Source: Brevibacillus panacihumi W25 (GTDB lineage: Bacteria > Bacillota > Bacilli > Brevibacillales > Brevibacillaceae). From it: a DNA stretch of 64,000 bases. Below the pieces are notes generated by a model. The model was not told where the DNA came from. It did not search any database and saw only the letters and a program-made list of their open reading frames with translations. This document shows positions 18,922 through 27,112 of the stretch, one piece after another. The stretch is taken from contig NZ_KI629782.1 in the NCBI RefSeq assembly GCF_000503775.1, positions 2,233,579 to 2,297,578 on the forward strand, in the 5' to 3' direction. Position 1 is the first letter of the stretch; the number at the start of each line of letters is the position of its first letter. Made by a program: the position numbers and the translations under genes.

Positions 18922-21088
18922 ATTTGCCTGCCTCATCCGGTGCAATCATGGTCAGGCCCACACGCTGCCGCTTCTCGTCGATCTCCACGACCCAGACATC
19001 CACAATATCCCCGACTGTGACGACGTCCAGCGGATGCTTGACGAACCCTTTTTTCAACCGCGAGATGTGCACCAGCCCGTCATTTTTCAACCCGATGTCG
19101 ACAAAGGCTCCGAAGTCCACGACATTGCGTACCGTCCCTTGCAGCTTCAGCCCGGCACTCAAGTCAGACAACTGCAAGACATCGCTGCGCAACAGCGGTT
19201 TAGGCAGTTCGTCGCGTGGATCTCGTCCGGGACGCAGCAAGCTCTCCACCATGTCTTGCAAGGTCGGCTCCCCGATGCCCAGATTTTCGGCGGTCTTAGC
19301 TATATCAAGGGATTGCAGCCGCTCCCGGCACGCTTCGCTACCGATATCCTGCGGAGAGATCCCCAGCATGTCGAGCAGCTTGTACGTAGCATCGTAGGAC
19401 TCTGGGTGAATCGGTGTCTTGTCCAAAGGATTGCTGCCATCCGCGATCCGCAAAAATCCGATACATTGCTCATACGTTTTGGCACCCAGACGCGGTACTT
19501 CCTTCAGTTGTGCGCGCGAAGTGAATTTGCCGATTTCCTCCCGCTTCTTGACGATGTTTCCGGCTACCTGGCGGCTGATGCCGGAGACATACTGGAGAAG
19601 CGATGCGGAAGCCGTATTGACATCCACCCCGACGTGGTTAACCGCCGATTCTACGACGAATTGGAGGCTATCCTCCAGTCGGGATTGGGAGACATCGTGT
19701 TGGTATTGACCGACGCCTACGGATTTAGGGTCGATTTTTACCAACTCTGCCAAAGGATCCTGCAATCTGCGCGCAATCGAGGCGGCACTGCGCTCTGCCA
19801 CGTCCAGATCAGGGAATTCCTCCTTCGCCAGTTGGGAGGCCGAATAGACAGAAGCCCCCGCTTCGTTGACGATCAAGTAATGGATTGGCTGCTTCAATTC
19901 CTTGAGCACGGAAGCGATAAACTGCTCGGTCTCGCGCGACGCGGTTCCATTGCCAATCGCGATCAATGTCACACCATATGCTGCGATGAGCTGCTTCACT
20001 TTGGCAGAGGCTTCCGCCACCTTGTTCGCTGGCGGTGTCGGGTAGATGACCGCCACCTCCAACAGCTTGCCTGTCTCATCCACGACGGCCAGCTTGCAGC
20101 CCGTACGATAGGCCGGGTCGACTCCCAGGACCACTTTTCCCTTAACAGGCGGCTGCAGCAGCAGATTGCGCAGATTTTCGGAAAATATGTGAATCGCCTG
20201 CTCTTCTGCCGCCTCGGTCAGTTCTGTGCGCACTTCCCGCTCCACGGAAGGGGCGATCAGCCGTTTGTATGCATCCTCGATCGTACGCTGCAGCAGAGCG
20301 CGGGCGATGGTCTCCTGCCGAATGACCCTTCGCTCCACCCAAGCCAGAATATCCGCCACCGGCGCTTCCACCGTCACCTTTAAAATGCCTTCGCTCTCCC
20401 CGCGGTTGATCGCCAGCACACGATGCGGCACCACTTTTTTCACAGGCTCGCTATAGGCATAGTACATTTGATAGACGTTTTTCTCGTCGGCCTCCTCGGC
20501 CTTTTGCTCAGACAGCAGCTGGCCTTTTTGCAGGGTCTGTTTGCGAATCCACTGCCTGATCTCAGGGTCGTCAGCAATGTGCTCAGCCACAATGTCCATC
20601 GCGCCTTGGAGCGCCTCCTCTGCCGACTGGACGCCTTTTTCGGGATCGATATATGCAGACGCTTCCTGCTCAAGCTCCCCCGACTTTGGCAATGCCAACA
20701 AATACTGGGCGAGCGGCTCCAGCCCTTTTTCCTTGGCCATCGTCGCACGGGTGCGGCGCTTTTGCTTGTAGGGGCGGTACAGATCCTCTACCTCCTGCAG
20801 CTTCACCGCTCGTTCGATCGCTGTCTTCAGCTCATCCGTCAGTTTTCCCTGCTCCTCGATCAGCCGCAGGACCTCTTCCTTGCGTACAGACAAATTGCGC
20901 AAATAGCGAAGCCGCTCTTCAATCGCCCGAATCTGCGTTTCATCCAATTGGCCCGTCATCTCTTTGCGGTAACGAGCGATAAACGGCACCGTATTGCCCT
21001 CGTCCAGCAAAGCGATGGTGCGCTCTGCCTGATGAGGTTTGACACCCGTATCCTGGGCAATTGTCTGAATCAGCAACGTTAGCTCCAT
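18920..21088 (-). CDS. RNA-binding transcriptional accessory protein Tex
   Basis: Nucleic-acid-binding protein of 722 residues. Order of domains: helical Tex N-domain; YqgF/RNase H-like domain beginning VVLGVDPAYRTGCKLAVVDE (~325); helix-hairpin-helix region (YVSGISRQVAGNIVKKREEI, ~490-560); S1 domain at the C-terminus (GTVRNVVDFGAFVDIGLKND). The start ATG 21086-21088 has GCAGGAGG seven bases upstream. An upstream ATG lacks such a site. In B. subtilis the homologue YdcI follows the sigB operon, as here. Convergent with cmpA. Confidence 0.95.
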   Translation of the reverse strand: MELTLLIQTIAQDTGVKPHQAERTIALLDEGNTVPFIARYRKEMTGQLDETQIRAIEERLRYLRNLSVRKEEVLRLIEEQGKLTDELKTAIERAVKLQEVEDLYRPYKQKRRTRATMAKEKGLEPLAQYLLALPKSGELEQEASAYIDPEKGVQSAEEALQGAMDIVAEHIADDPEIRQWIRKQTLQKGQLLSEQKAEEADEKNVYQMYYAYSEPVKKVVPHRVLAINRGESEGILKVTVEAPVADILAWVERRVIRQETIARALLQRTIEDAYKRLIAPSVEREVRTELTEAAEEQAIHIFSENLRNLLLQPPVKGKVVLGVDPAYRTGCKLAVVDETGKLLEVAVIYPTPPANKVAEASAKVKQLIAAYGVTLIAIGNGTASRETEQFIASVLKELKQPIHYLIVNEAGASVYSASQLAKEEFPDLDVAERSAASIARRLQDPLAELVKIDPKSVGVGQYQHDVSQSRLEDSLQFVVESAVNHVGVDVNTASASLLQYVSGISRQVAGNIVKKREEIGKFTSRAQLKEVPRLGAKTYEQCIGFLRIADGSNPLDKTPIHPESYDATYKLLDMLGISPQDIGSEACRERLQSLDIAKTAENLGIGEPTLQDMVESLLRPGRDPRDELPKPLLRSDVLQLSDLSAGLKLQGTVRNVVDFGAFVDIGLKNDGLVHISRLKKGFVKHPLDVVTVGDIVDVWVVEIDEKRQRVGLTMIAPDEAGK

Positions 21089-21175
21089 ACATTCCTCCTG
21101 CAAACATGACCGTTTTGTCACTCTTTTTACGTTATTGTACCATACTTGCCCATCTCTCCAGAAAATGGGTCAAAA

Positions 21176-21199
21176 ACAAAAAAGGTGCCTGCTGACACC
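21176..21199 (-). terminator. Terminator of the sigB operon
   Basis: GGTGTC-AGCA-GGCACC followed by TTTTTT directly after the sigB stop codon. It leaves no room for an rsbX gene. Confidence 0.9.
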
Positions 21200-22000
21200 C
21201 TACCTGGTTCTCGCTGATATTGGCTGTGTCTGATCCCATTTCAATGCTTCCCGCAGCTTGCTTAATGCTCTGCGCTGCAGCCGTGAGACGTGCATCTGTG
21301 ACATGCCTAGCAGATCTCCCGCTTGTTTCTGGCTGAGATTTTGATAAAAAGTTAACTGAATGATTTCTCTTTCTCGGGGATCCAATACATACAGAGCATG
21401 ATCAATCGTCAAGTGCCGCTCAACGCGCCCATACCCCTCTTCCTGCTCCCCGACCAGGTCAAACAGAGAAATGGTATTCCCTTCGCTGTCCGCCTCAAGC
21501 TCGCTGTCCATAGAAAGCGCGTGGTAACTGCGGCCCATCTCCAAGGTTTCCAGCACATCTTCCTCGGTCACACCCAGATACCGGGCAATATCCGCGATCT
21601 GTGGGGAGCATTGCATCTGGACCGTCAGCTCGTCTACCACTCGTTTGATCTTGGGGCTTAACTCCTTTACTCTTCGAGGCACATGCACACTCCAGGTCTT
21701 GTCCCGGATGAATCGTTTGATCTCTCCTACAATGGTGGGGATTGCGAAACTCTCAAAGCTTCTCTCAAAGGAGGAATCATAACGGCGAAAAGAGGAGAGC
21801 AAACCAATCATGCCTACCTGCACCAGATCCTCGTACATGATTTGACTGCGCAGAAACTTTTTTGCGAGTGTCTCGACCATCGGCGTATAGATCTCGACAA
21901 GCTGTTCCTGCAAATCAGGCTCTCCCGTCTCTTGATACCGCAGCAGGAGTTCCTTCCCTTCCTCGCGGCTATATTTGATTTTTCGAGATTGTCCGGTCAT
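21200..22000 (-). CDS. sigB: General stress sigma factor SigB
   Basis: Sigma-70 family factor of 266 residues, type B. Region 2 is YTPMVETLAKKFLRSQIMYE and DLVQVGMIGLLSSFRRYDSS; region 4 is LDPREREIIQLTFYQNLSQK followed by QAGDLLGMSQMHVSRLQRRA. It directs the general stress regulon and is held inactive by RsbW. The start at ATG 21998-22000 lies inside the end of rsbW (overlap about 32 bp). The terminator follows at once, so no rsbX is present. In B. subtilis rsbX is the last gene of this operon. Confidence 0.96.
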   Translation of the reverse strand: MTGQSRKIKYSREEGKELLLRYQETGEPDLQEQLVEIYTPMVETLAKKFLRSQIMYEDLVQVGMIGLLSSFRRYDSSFERSFESFAIPTIVGEIKRFIRDKTWSVHVPRRVKELSPKIKRVVDELTVQMQCSPQIADIARYLGVTEEDVLETLEMGRSYHALSMDSELEADSEGNTISLFDLVGEQEEGYGRVERHLTIDHALYVLDPREREIIQLTFYQNLSQKQAGDLLGMSQMHVSRLQRRALSKLREALKWDQTQPISARTR

Positions 22001-22466
22001 CACCAGCCACCCCATCTCGCCGTAGATACTTCGTCATGGAGACCGAGACGCCTGCGCCCGTATGGAAAACAACCTCGTCCATCAAAGCCTGTATCAAGAA
22101 CAAGCCCAGTCCCCCCTCTTCGAGCTCATCCTCTTCCATAACTTCCATAAGGGGCGTCGTCCGCTGCTGCTGTGCATCTTCGATGGAAAAGCCCTTCCCC
22201 TGGTCCGATACTTCAATCAAGAGCCGATCCTCATAGACATGACAGACCAGGTGCAGCGAGTAGGTCCCGTCCTCGGACTCGTACGCGTGCTCTACTGCAT
22301 TCGTGCACGCCTCTCCTACTGCCAATTTAATATCCTCGATCTCCTCGTAGGAGAAGCCCATCCGATTCGCCACACCCGACACGAGCAAGCGGGCTACCCC
22401 CAAATACTCAACCCGATTGGGCAAGGTTAATGAAATCACGTCAACAGCAGGTTGATTGGATGCCAT
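21969..22466 (-). CDS. rsbW: Anti-sigma-B factor, serine kinase RsbW
   Basis: GHKL-fold protein of 165 residues that binds SigB and phosphorylates the antagonist RsbV. Family features: VGEACTNAVEHAYESEDGTY (N box) and VSDQGKGFSIEDAQQQ (G1 box), then EEGGLGLFLIQALMDEV. The ATG overlaps the rsbV stop (TAATG). Central switch of the partner-switching module. Confidence 0.97.
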   Translation of the reverse strand: MASNQPAVDVISLTLPNRVEYLGVARLLVSGVANRMGFSYEEIEDIKLAVGEACTNAVEHAYESEDGTYSLHLVCHVYEDRLLIEVSDQGKGFSIEDAQQQRTTPLMEVMEEDELEEGGLGLFLIQALMDEVVFHTGAGVSVSMTKYLRRDGVAGDDRTISKNQI

Positions 22467-22789
22467 TACGCTTCCTCTCCTTTGCGAATGGCAATGAGGT
22501 CATAGAAACCTGTAATCCGGAACAGTCGTTCCACCCGTTCGGACAGGTTTTCCACAAAAAAGGAGCAACCCGAACGCTTGCATGCCTTCATTAAGGCGAC
22601 AAACATGCCAATCCCTGTGCTGTCCATATATTCGACTGCTTTCAAATCGACCGTAAGCCTCGTCGCTCCCGCCTCAAGCAGAGATAGCAATCTCTCTTTT
22701 ACCTTGGGGCAGGTGTAGGCGTCGATCTCTCCCCCCAGAATTACCTGATGCTCCGTCTCTTCGCTGATTGTCTGGATAGTCAGATCCAT
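22466..22789 (-). CDS. rsbV: Anti-anti-sigma factor RsbV
   Basis: STAS-domain protein (107 aa) that frees SigB by binding RsbW when unphosphorylated. The phosphorylatable serine lies in VEYMDSTGIGMFVALMKACK. The ribosome-binding site AGGGAGG is before ATG. Follows rsbU by 23 bp. Confidence 0.97.
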   Translation of the reverse strand: MDLTIQTISEETEHQVILGGEIDAYTCPKVKERLLSLLEAGATRLTVDLKAVEYMDSTGIGMFVALMKACKRSGCSFFVENLSERVERLFRITGFYDLIAIRKGEEA

Positions 22790-22812
22790 CTGAAATTCCT
22801 CCCTGTCTGTAC

Positions 22813-23811
22813 TCAGGTTCTGCGCAGCACGATCATGGTGTAGTCGTCACGCTGCTCAAACTGAGCAAGCATCATGAGCCTGCGGTAGATCTCATCCGCC
22901 ATGAGTTGAGCCGGCTTGTCCACTTCGTTTTGCAAAAAGCCGACCAAATCTTCACGCACCAGGTAGGAGCGTCCTTTTTTGCTCTCCGTCACGCCATCTG
23001 TCAAAAGAATCAAGACGTCCCCGGTCTGCAGGGCAACTTCATGCTCTACATAGGTGCTGTCAGCAGAAATCCCCAGCGCGATGCCTCTTCCCTCCAGATC
23101 GTAAAATTTCCCCTCCCGCGCTCGGTAAAGAAAGCCTGGTTCGTGTCCAGCTACGGCATAGCGGAAGCAGTGATGGTTCGTATCGTAGCAGCCAAACAGC
23201 ATCGTTACAAACATGCTGGGATCGATGTTTCGCTCTACGACCCGATTGAGGTGGCGAAGCATTTGGTTCGGTCCAAGCTGGATTTCCCCCAAACTGTCGA
23301 CTGCGTATTTCAGCATGGACATGCACATGGCAGCTGGAATCCCTTTTCCCGTAATATCCCCGATGGTCAGGCTGAAGCGATGTCCGCTGAAGTGCATGAA
23401 ATCATAGTAGTCACCCGACATCCCATTCGCTGCGATGCTGACGACGCCAATCTCCACGCCGGGGTACGTCGGTATGGTCTGGGGCAACAGGCTTTGCTGC
23501 ATGGCGGATGCGATTTCCACTTCCGACTGCAGCTGTGCATGCTTGTTTCTCCAGCTTTGCAGGGAACGATGCGCATTCCCGTATTCGATCATCACTTCTG
23601 TCAACATGCGAAAAGATGCACGAACAAATTCCGGCACTTCTTCGACGCTCTCCAAAGCCCTGCTATGCAAATCTACCAGTTCCTCAGGGGATATATCCTT
23701 GAGCAACAGCCACTTCCCCAGTTTCTGCGCTCCGTACAGCTCGTCTTCTTCTTGGCTGTTCAAGTAATCCCGGAGGATTTGAACATATTCTTCTTCCAGC
23801 CTCCGGGTCAT
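22813..23811 (-). CDS. rsbU: RsbV-P phosphatase RsbU
   Basis: PP2C-type serine phosphatase (332 aa) that dephosphorylates RsbV under stress. The N-terminal ~85 residues match the RsbU N-domain, which in B. subtilis is the binding site for RsbT. The catalytic domain has MQQSLLPQTIPTYPG, ANGMSGDYYDFM, TIGDITGKGIPAAMCMSML and LLTDGVTESK, with the metal-binding Asp residues present. Since RsbT is encoded next to it, activation by RsbT is likely. 21 bp after rsbT. Confidence 0.95.
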   Translation of the reverse strand: MTRRLEEEYVQILRDYLNSQEEDELYGAQKLGKWLLLKDISPEELVDLHSRALESVEEVPEFVRASFRMLTEVMIEYGNAHRSLQSWRNKHAQLQSEVEIASAMQQSLLPQTIPTYPGVEIGVVSIAANGMSGDYYDFMHFSGHRFSLTIGDITGKGIPAAMCMSMLKYAVDSLGEIQLGPNQMLRHLNRVVERNIDPSMFVTMLFGCYDTNHHCFRYAVAGHEPGFLYRAREGKFYDLEGRGIALGISADSTYVEHEVALQTGDVLILLTDGVTESKKGRSYLVREDLVGFLQNEVDKPAQLMADEIYRRLMMLAQFEQRDDYTMIVLRRT

Positions 23812-23832
23812 ACCTGCGTTCCACCTCTCTTG

Positions 23833-24243
23833 CTACTGCTCAAACCACTTGATCACGTCTACGCGAGTCCCTTTTCCGGGAGCGCTCTCTATATCAAAGC
23901 AGTCCATCATGCGCTGCACACCTGGCAAGCCGGCTCCAAGCGCGCCCGATGTGGTATAGCCGTCTTCCAAAGCTTTTCGTATGTCAGGAATGCCCGGCCC
24001 TTCATCGATTGCTGTGATTTGCAAGCCCTTTTTTCCTTCTCGCTCGACTATCGCAATCGTGATGGTGCCTGATCCTGCATACAAGAAGATGTTGCGCGCC
24101 AGTTCCGAAATGGATGTAGCGATACGGGATTGCATAATCGCGCCAAATCCCAGCTCTTTTGACATATTTCGTCCGATGTGTCTGGCTGTTACAATATCGT
24201 TCTCTCTCTCAATACGGATTGTTTCAGGATTAGACGCTGCCAC
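23833..24243 (-). CDS. rsbT: RsbT switch kinase
   Basis: GHKL-fold protein, 136 residues from GTG 24241-24243, with GGAAGGGG nine bases upstream. The body ARHIGRNMSKELGFGAIMQS, SELARNIFLYAGSG and DEGPGIPDIRKALEDGYTTS then GALGAGLPGVQRMMD is close to B. subtilis RsbT (133 aa). In B. subtilis RsbT is held by RsbR/RsbS in the stressosome and released to activate RsbU. Neither rsbR nor rsbS is present upstream. The frame is open further up to 24303, but the extra residues have no family match. Confidence 0.9.
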   Translation of the reverse strand: MAASNPETIRIERENDIVTARHIGRNMSKELGFGAIMQSRIATSISELARNIFLYAGSGTITIAIVEREGKKGLQITAIDEGPGIPDIRKALEDGYTTSGALGAGLPGVQRMMDCFDIESAPGKGTRVDVIKWFEQ

Positions 24244-24421
24244 AACCACGAACCCCTTCCGCTTCTTCCCGATTTCTTTTCTGATTCGCGGAATGATTAG
24301 CAAATCATGTCACTTTTTGTCTAATATTCACTATCAGACAGATTCGCTACAGAAGGGGAATTTTCCTCCCCAATGAGGAAATCATCTCTTCCTGAAATAC
24401 CATGCATTCGACAGGCACGCC

Positions 24422-24460
24422 AAAAAACCACTCGATCCGCACGCATCCAAGTGGTTTTTC
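24422..24460 (-). terminator. Terminator after the toxin gene ndoA
   Basis: AAAAACCACT and AGTGGTTTTT arms separated by 18 bases. T residues follow on both strands, so it may work in both directions. It separates alr-ndoAI-ndoA from rsbT, unlike the read-through arrangement in B. subtilis. Confidence 0.8.
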
Positions 24461-24482
24461 TACACGCGCGACTGATTTATCC

Positions 24483-24833
24483 TTAAAAATCAATGAGTCC
24501 CAGACTGATTTGCAGGGATTCATTGACTCGATCCATCATCTCATCATCAAGATGGGTAATCTTGTCGGTCAGTCGTTGTTTGTCAATGGTTCGAATTTGT
24601 TCCAACAGAATGACGGAGTCACGATCAAATCCATATAATTTTGCGTCAATCTCTACATGCGTCGGCAATTTTGCCTTTTGAATCTGCGCCGTGATGGCGG
24701 CGACGATGACCGTCGGACTGAATCGATTTCCAATGTCGTTCTGAATGACTAAAACAGGCCGCACGCCTCCTTGCTCAGAGCCAACGACCGGTGACAGGTC
24801 CGCGAAAAACACATCGCCACGTTTGACAATCAC
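24483..24833 (-). CDS. ndoA: MazF-type endoribonuclease toxin NdoA
   Basis: Ribosome-independent mRNA interferase of 116 residues, the same length as B. subtilis NdoA (EndoA). Motifs: [60 protein letters not shown] and [13 protein letters not shown]. Lies three bases after the antitoxin gene in the usual antitoxin-toxin order. Located between alr and the sigB module, as in B. subtilis. Confidence 0.96.
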   Translation of the reverse strand: MIVKRGDVFFADLSPVVGSEQGGVRPVLVIQNDIGNRFSPTVIVAAITAQIQKAKLPTHVEIDAKLYGFDRDSVILLEQIRTIDKQRLTDKITHLDDEMMDRVNESLQISLGLIDF

Positions 24834-24836
24834 TGG

Positions 24837-25115
24837 TCACACCCCGCTAACTAAGCGGACAAGAGTATGGTCAGCCTCTTCTTCAGCGCCAAATGCCTCC
24901 GATGCCATTTTTAGATTGATCTTCGCCATCTCCATATACCCTTTTTGCATCGTTTCACGGATTGTGCGTTTTTTGCGCTCCTTCAGATAAAGGTGCATCG
25001 CCTGGCGAATAAACTCGCTGCGATTGGAATTTTCCTTTTCAATAACGCCATCCACTTCCTGGAGCAAGTGACGTGGCAAACTGATCATGATGCGTTTCGT
25101 GTTAGACTTCGACAA
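24837..25115 (-). CDS. Ribbon-helix-helix antitoxin NdoAI
   Basis: MazE-type antitoxin of NdoA, 92 residues from TTG 25113-25115. GGAGG is ten bases upstream, and this start gives the family length (93 aa in B. subtilis). The N-terminal ribbon-helix-helix is TKRIMISLPRHLLQEVDGVI followed by NRSEFIRQAMHLYL. The C-terminal YMEMAKINLKMASEAFGAEE binds the toxin. A longer start at 25151 has no ribosome-binding site. Confidence 0.93.
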   Translation of the reverse strand: MSKSNTKRIMISLPRHLLQEVDGVIEKENSNRSEFIRQAMHLYLKERKKRTIRETMQKGYMEMAKINLKMASEAFGAEEEADHTLVRLVSGV

Positions 25116-25354
25116 GACAAATCCACCTCCAACCATGACCGTAACTTCCATCCGTTATGCTTGTTAGATACTGACTTGTGCCAGTATGAACAATACCATT
25201 ATGTCGAAACCATTGCAAAAATATACCTGTTGCCCATCTGGGTGGCGCAAATATTGCGTTCGCGCATTCTTTGCGCTTAGCTATAATTCGCGTTATGCCG
25301 ATAAAATCCTGCCGCATGTAGACAGTCAGTTTTTCCCAGACAACGATCATGCTG

Positions 25355-26527
25355 TTATTTGAAAAGGGGATGAAAAACTCCGCATTCCTTTCCTTGGCGC
25401 ATGTATACCTTGGGAATTCGGTAATTCAACATGCAGGGCACCTCGTAATTGATCGTGCCGATCAAAGCAGCCACTTCATCCAGAGAGATCTCTTCTTCTC
25501 CCTGTCTGCCGTACAGGACCACCTCGTCCCCGACCTCAGCCTCGCCGCTCTCGATCCGCACCATCGTCTGATCCATGCAGACTCGGCCGATGATCGAAGC
25601 ACGGGAACCCTCGAACAGCACCGTGCCGCGATTGGACAGGAGCCTGGAATATCCGTCAGCGTAGCCGATTGGCAGCGTCGCCACCTGTTCATTGGGTTCT
25701 GTCGTGTACGTGGCGCCATAGCTTACGGTGATGGGTTGCTCCGCCACTTTGACATGGGCAATTCGCGTTTTCAGCGAAAGAGCGGGAATCAGTGAGACAT
25801 CCGCACGCTCTTTCATGTACGGTGAAGGATATAGTCCGTATAAACCTATGCCTAAACGAATCGTATCATACCCCCATTCCGGATGGGCAATGGCGGCAGC
25901 CGTATTGCAGCAATGAACCTTGGGCAGTTTTCTGCCCGAGGCCAGCAGGGCTTGCAAAAAGGCTTGAAACATCTCGTGTTGTCGTCGCACATGGGTATCG
26001 TCCGGCTCATCCGCGCAGGCATAATGGGTAAACAGGCCAGACCAACGGAGCTTATCGCTCTCTTCCAACGCCCCGACGACCCCCAACAGTTCATCTGTTG
26101 TGCGCACGCCAAGACGGCCCATCCCCGTATCCGCTTTGACATGAATGCCGACGGGCTCAAGCTGATCTTGCCGCAGAAGTCTGTCTGCTTCCCGTATCCA
26201 TGCTTCGCTGTAGGCGGTCAGCTCGACTTGCCGTTTGCTGGCGATTCCCACCGATTCAGGCGGGGTATACCCGAGTACCAGAATCGGCGCTGTGATCCCC
26301 GCATCACGCAGGACGACTGCCTCGTCAAGCATTGCTACCGCCAACGAATCCGCACCTGCGTCCAGGGCTTCCCTGCCTACTTGTACAGCTCCGTGACCGT
26401 AACCATCCGCTTTGACCACTGCCATGATCTCCGTCTTCTCGGGAATATGCCGCCGGAATGTCTCGACATTGGCGCGTATGGCATCCAAATCTACTTCAAC
26501 CCAGGTGTCACGACAAAACGGTTTCAT
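25355..26527 (-). CDS. alr: Alanine racemase
   Basis: PLP enzyme that supplies D-alanine for peptidoglycan (390 aa). The cofactor lysine is in MAVVKADGYGHGAVQVG, and the second catalytic tyrosine region is SYGATYTTEPNEQVATLPIG. Also GIHVKADTGMGRLGVRTTDE and GRVCMDQTMVRI. GAGGAGATAAGG before ATG. The gene is two bases downstream of the membrane-protein gene and about 240 bp upstream of ndoAI, the order known in B. subtilis (alrA-ndoAI-ndoA). Confidence 0.97.
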   Translation of the reverse strand: MKPFCRDTWVEVDLDAIRANVETFRRHIPEKTEIMAVVKADGYGHGAVQVGREALDAGADSLAVAMLDEAVVLRDAGITAPILVLGYTPPESVGIASKRQVELTAYSEAWIREADRLLRQDQLEPVGIHVKADTGMGRLGVRTTDELLGVVGALEESDKLRWSGLFTHYACADEPDDTHVRRQHEMFQAFLQALLASGRKLPKVHCCNTAAAIAHPEWGYDTIRLGIGLYGLYPSPYMKERADVSLIPALSLKTRIAHVKVAEQPITVSYGATYTTEPNEQVATLPIGYADGYSRLLSNRGTVLFEGSRASIIGRVCMDQTMVRIESGEAEVGDEVVLYGRQGEEEISLDEVAALIGTINYEVPCMLNYRIPKVYMRQGKECGVFHPLFK

Positions 26528-26529
26528 CC

Positions 26530-26973
26530 TTATCTCCTCTTCTTATTTCCTTTTTGGTAGTAAAACAGTCGCTCGTTCAAGTGGGACAAAAACTGCCGGG
26601 AAACCATCAGCGATTCCCTTTTGCCACTCAAGCGATAGACATGGCGTCCTTCGTAAATCGGCTCCACCTCGTTCAGTGGATAGCTCTTTTCCTCGCCAGA
26701 CAACGAGATGATCAGATGTGTTTTTGTCAGTTTGTACATCGGACGCAGGATGGCTTTGTACAAAAACGGGGATAAGCCTACTACGGCAATCGCGATCGCA
26801 AAAGCGAGCACCTTGAACGCCGTCGCATCACTGGGAAAAAACTGTGCCAGGATCATCATTCCAAAGACAAATGCCACTGTTTCCATGATTCGCATTTTCA
26901 TGCTTTTTCGCAGAAGCATGTCCTTGTAGGATGATTCCTCTTGGTACAATACATCTGACATCGGTTTTTTCAT
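26530..26973 (-). CDS. Small membrane protein of unknown function
   Basis: About 147 residues with two central membrane segments (MRIMETVAFVFGMMILAQFF and VLAFAIAIAVVGLSPFLYKA) and a cytoplasmic tail that looks like a small beta-rich domain (HLIISLSGEEKSYPLNEVEP, then VYRLSGKRESLMVSRQFL). The tail resembles PH-like or YcxB-like domains, but I cannot assign a family. Start: the ATG at 26971-26973 has GAGGTGG ten bases upstream. An ATG three codons earlier is too close to it. Ends two bases before alr, so probably co-transcribed. Confidence 0.75.
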   Translation of the reverse strand: MKKPMSDVLYQEESSYKDMLLRKSMKMRIMETVAFVFGMMILAQFFPSDATAFKVLAFAIAIAVVGLSPFLYKAILRPMYKLTKTHLIISLSGEEKSYPLNEVEPIYEGRHVYRLSGKRESLMVSRQFLSHLNERLFYYQKGNKKRR

Positions 26974-27055
26974 GAAACGCATGCCACCTCATCAAATAAG
27001 TTATCTTGAATGTATCGCTTTTCCCTGTCTGGTGTCAATGAAGGGAATGTTGAAC

Positions 27056-27092
27056 AAAAAGATCCCTATCGGCCCAAAACCGATCAGGGATC
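27056..27092 (-). terminator. Terminator of the repeat-protein gene
   Basis: GATCCCTGATCGG and CCGATAGGGATC arms (complement of 27080-27092 and 27061-27072) followed by TTTTT. Confidence 0.9.
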
Positions 27093-27112
27093 TCCTTTTG
27101 ATACATGTATGG

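Noticed and set aside
24244-24482. Search for rsbR or rsbS remnants between ndoA and rsbT
   Set aside because: Only 240 bp with a terminator. No STAS-like frame in any phase.
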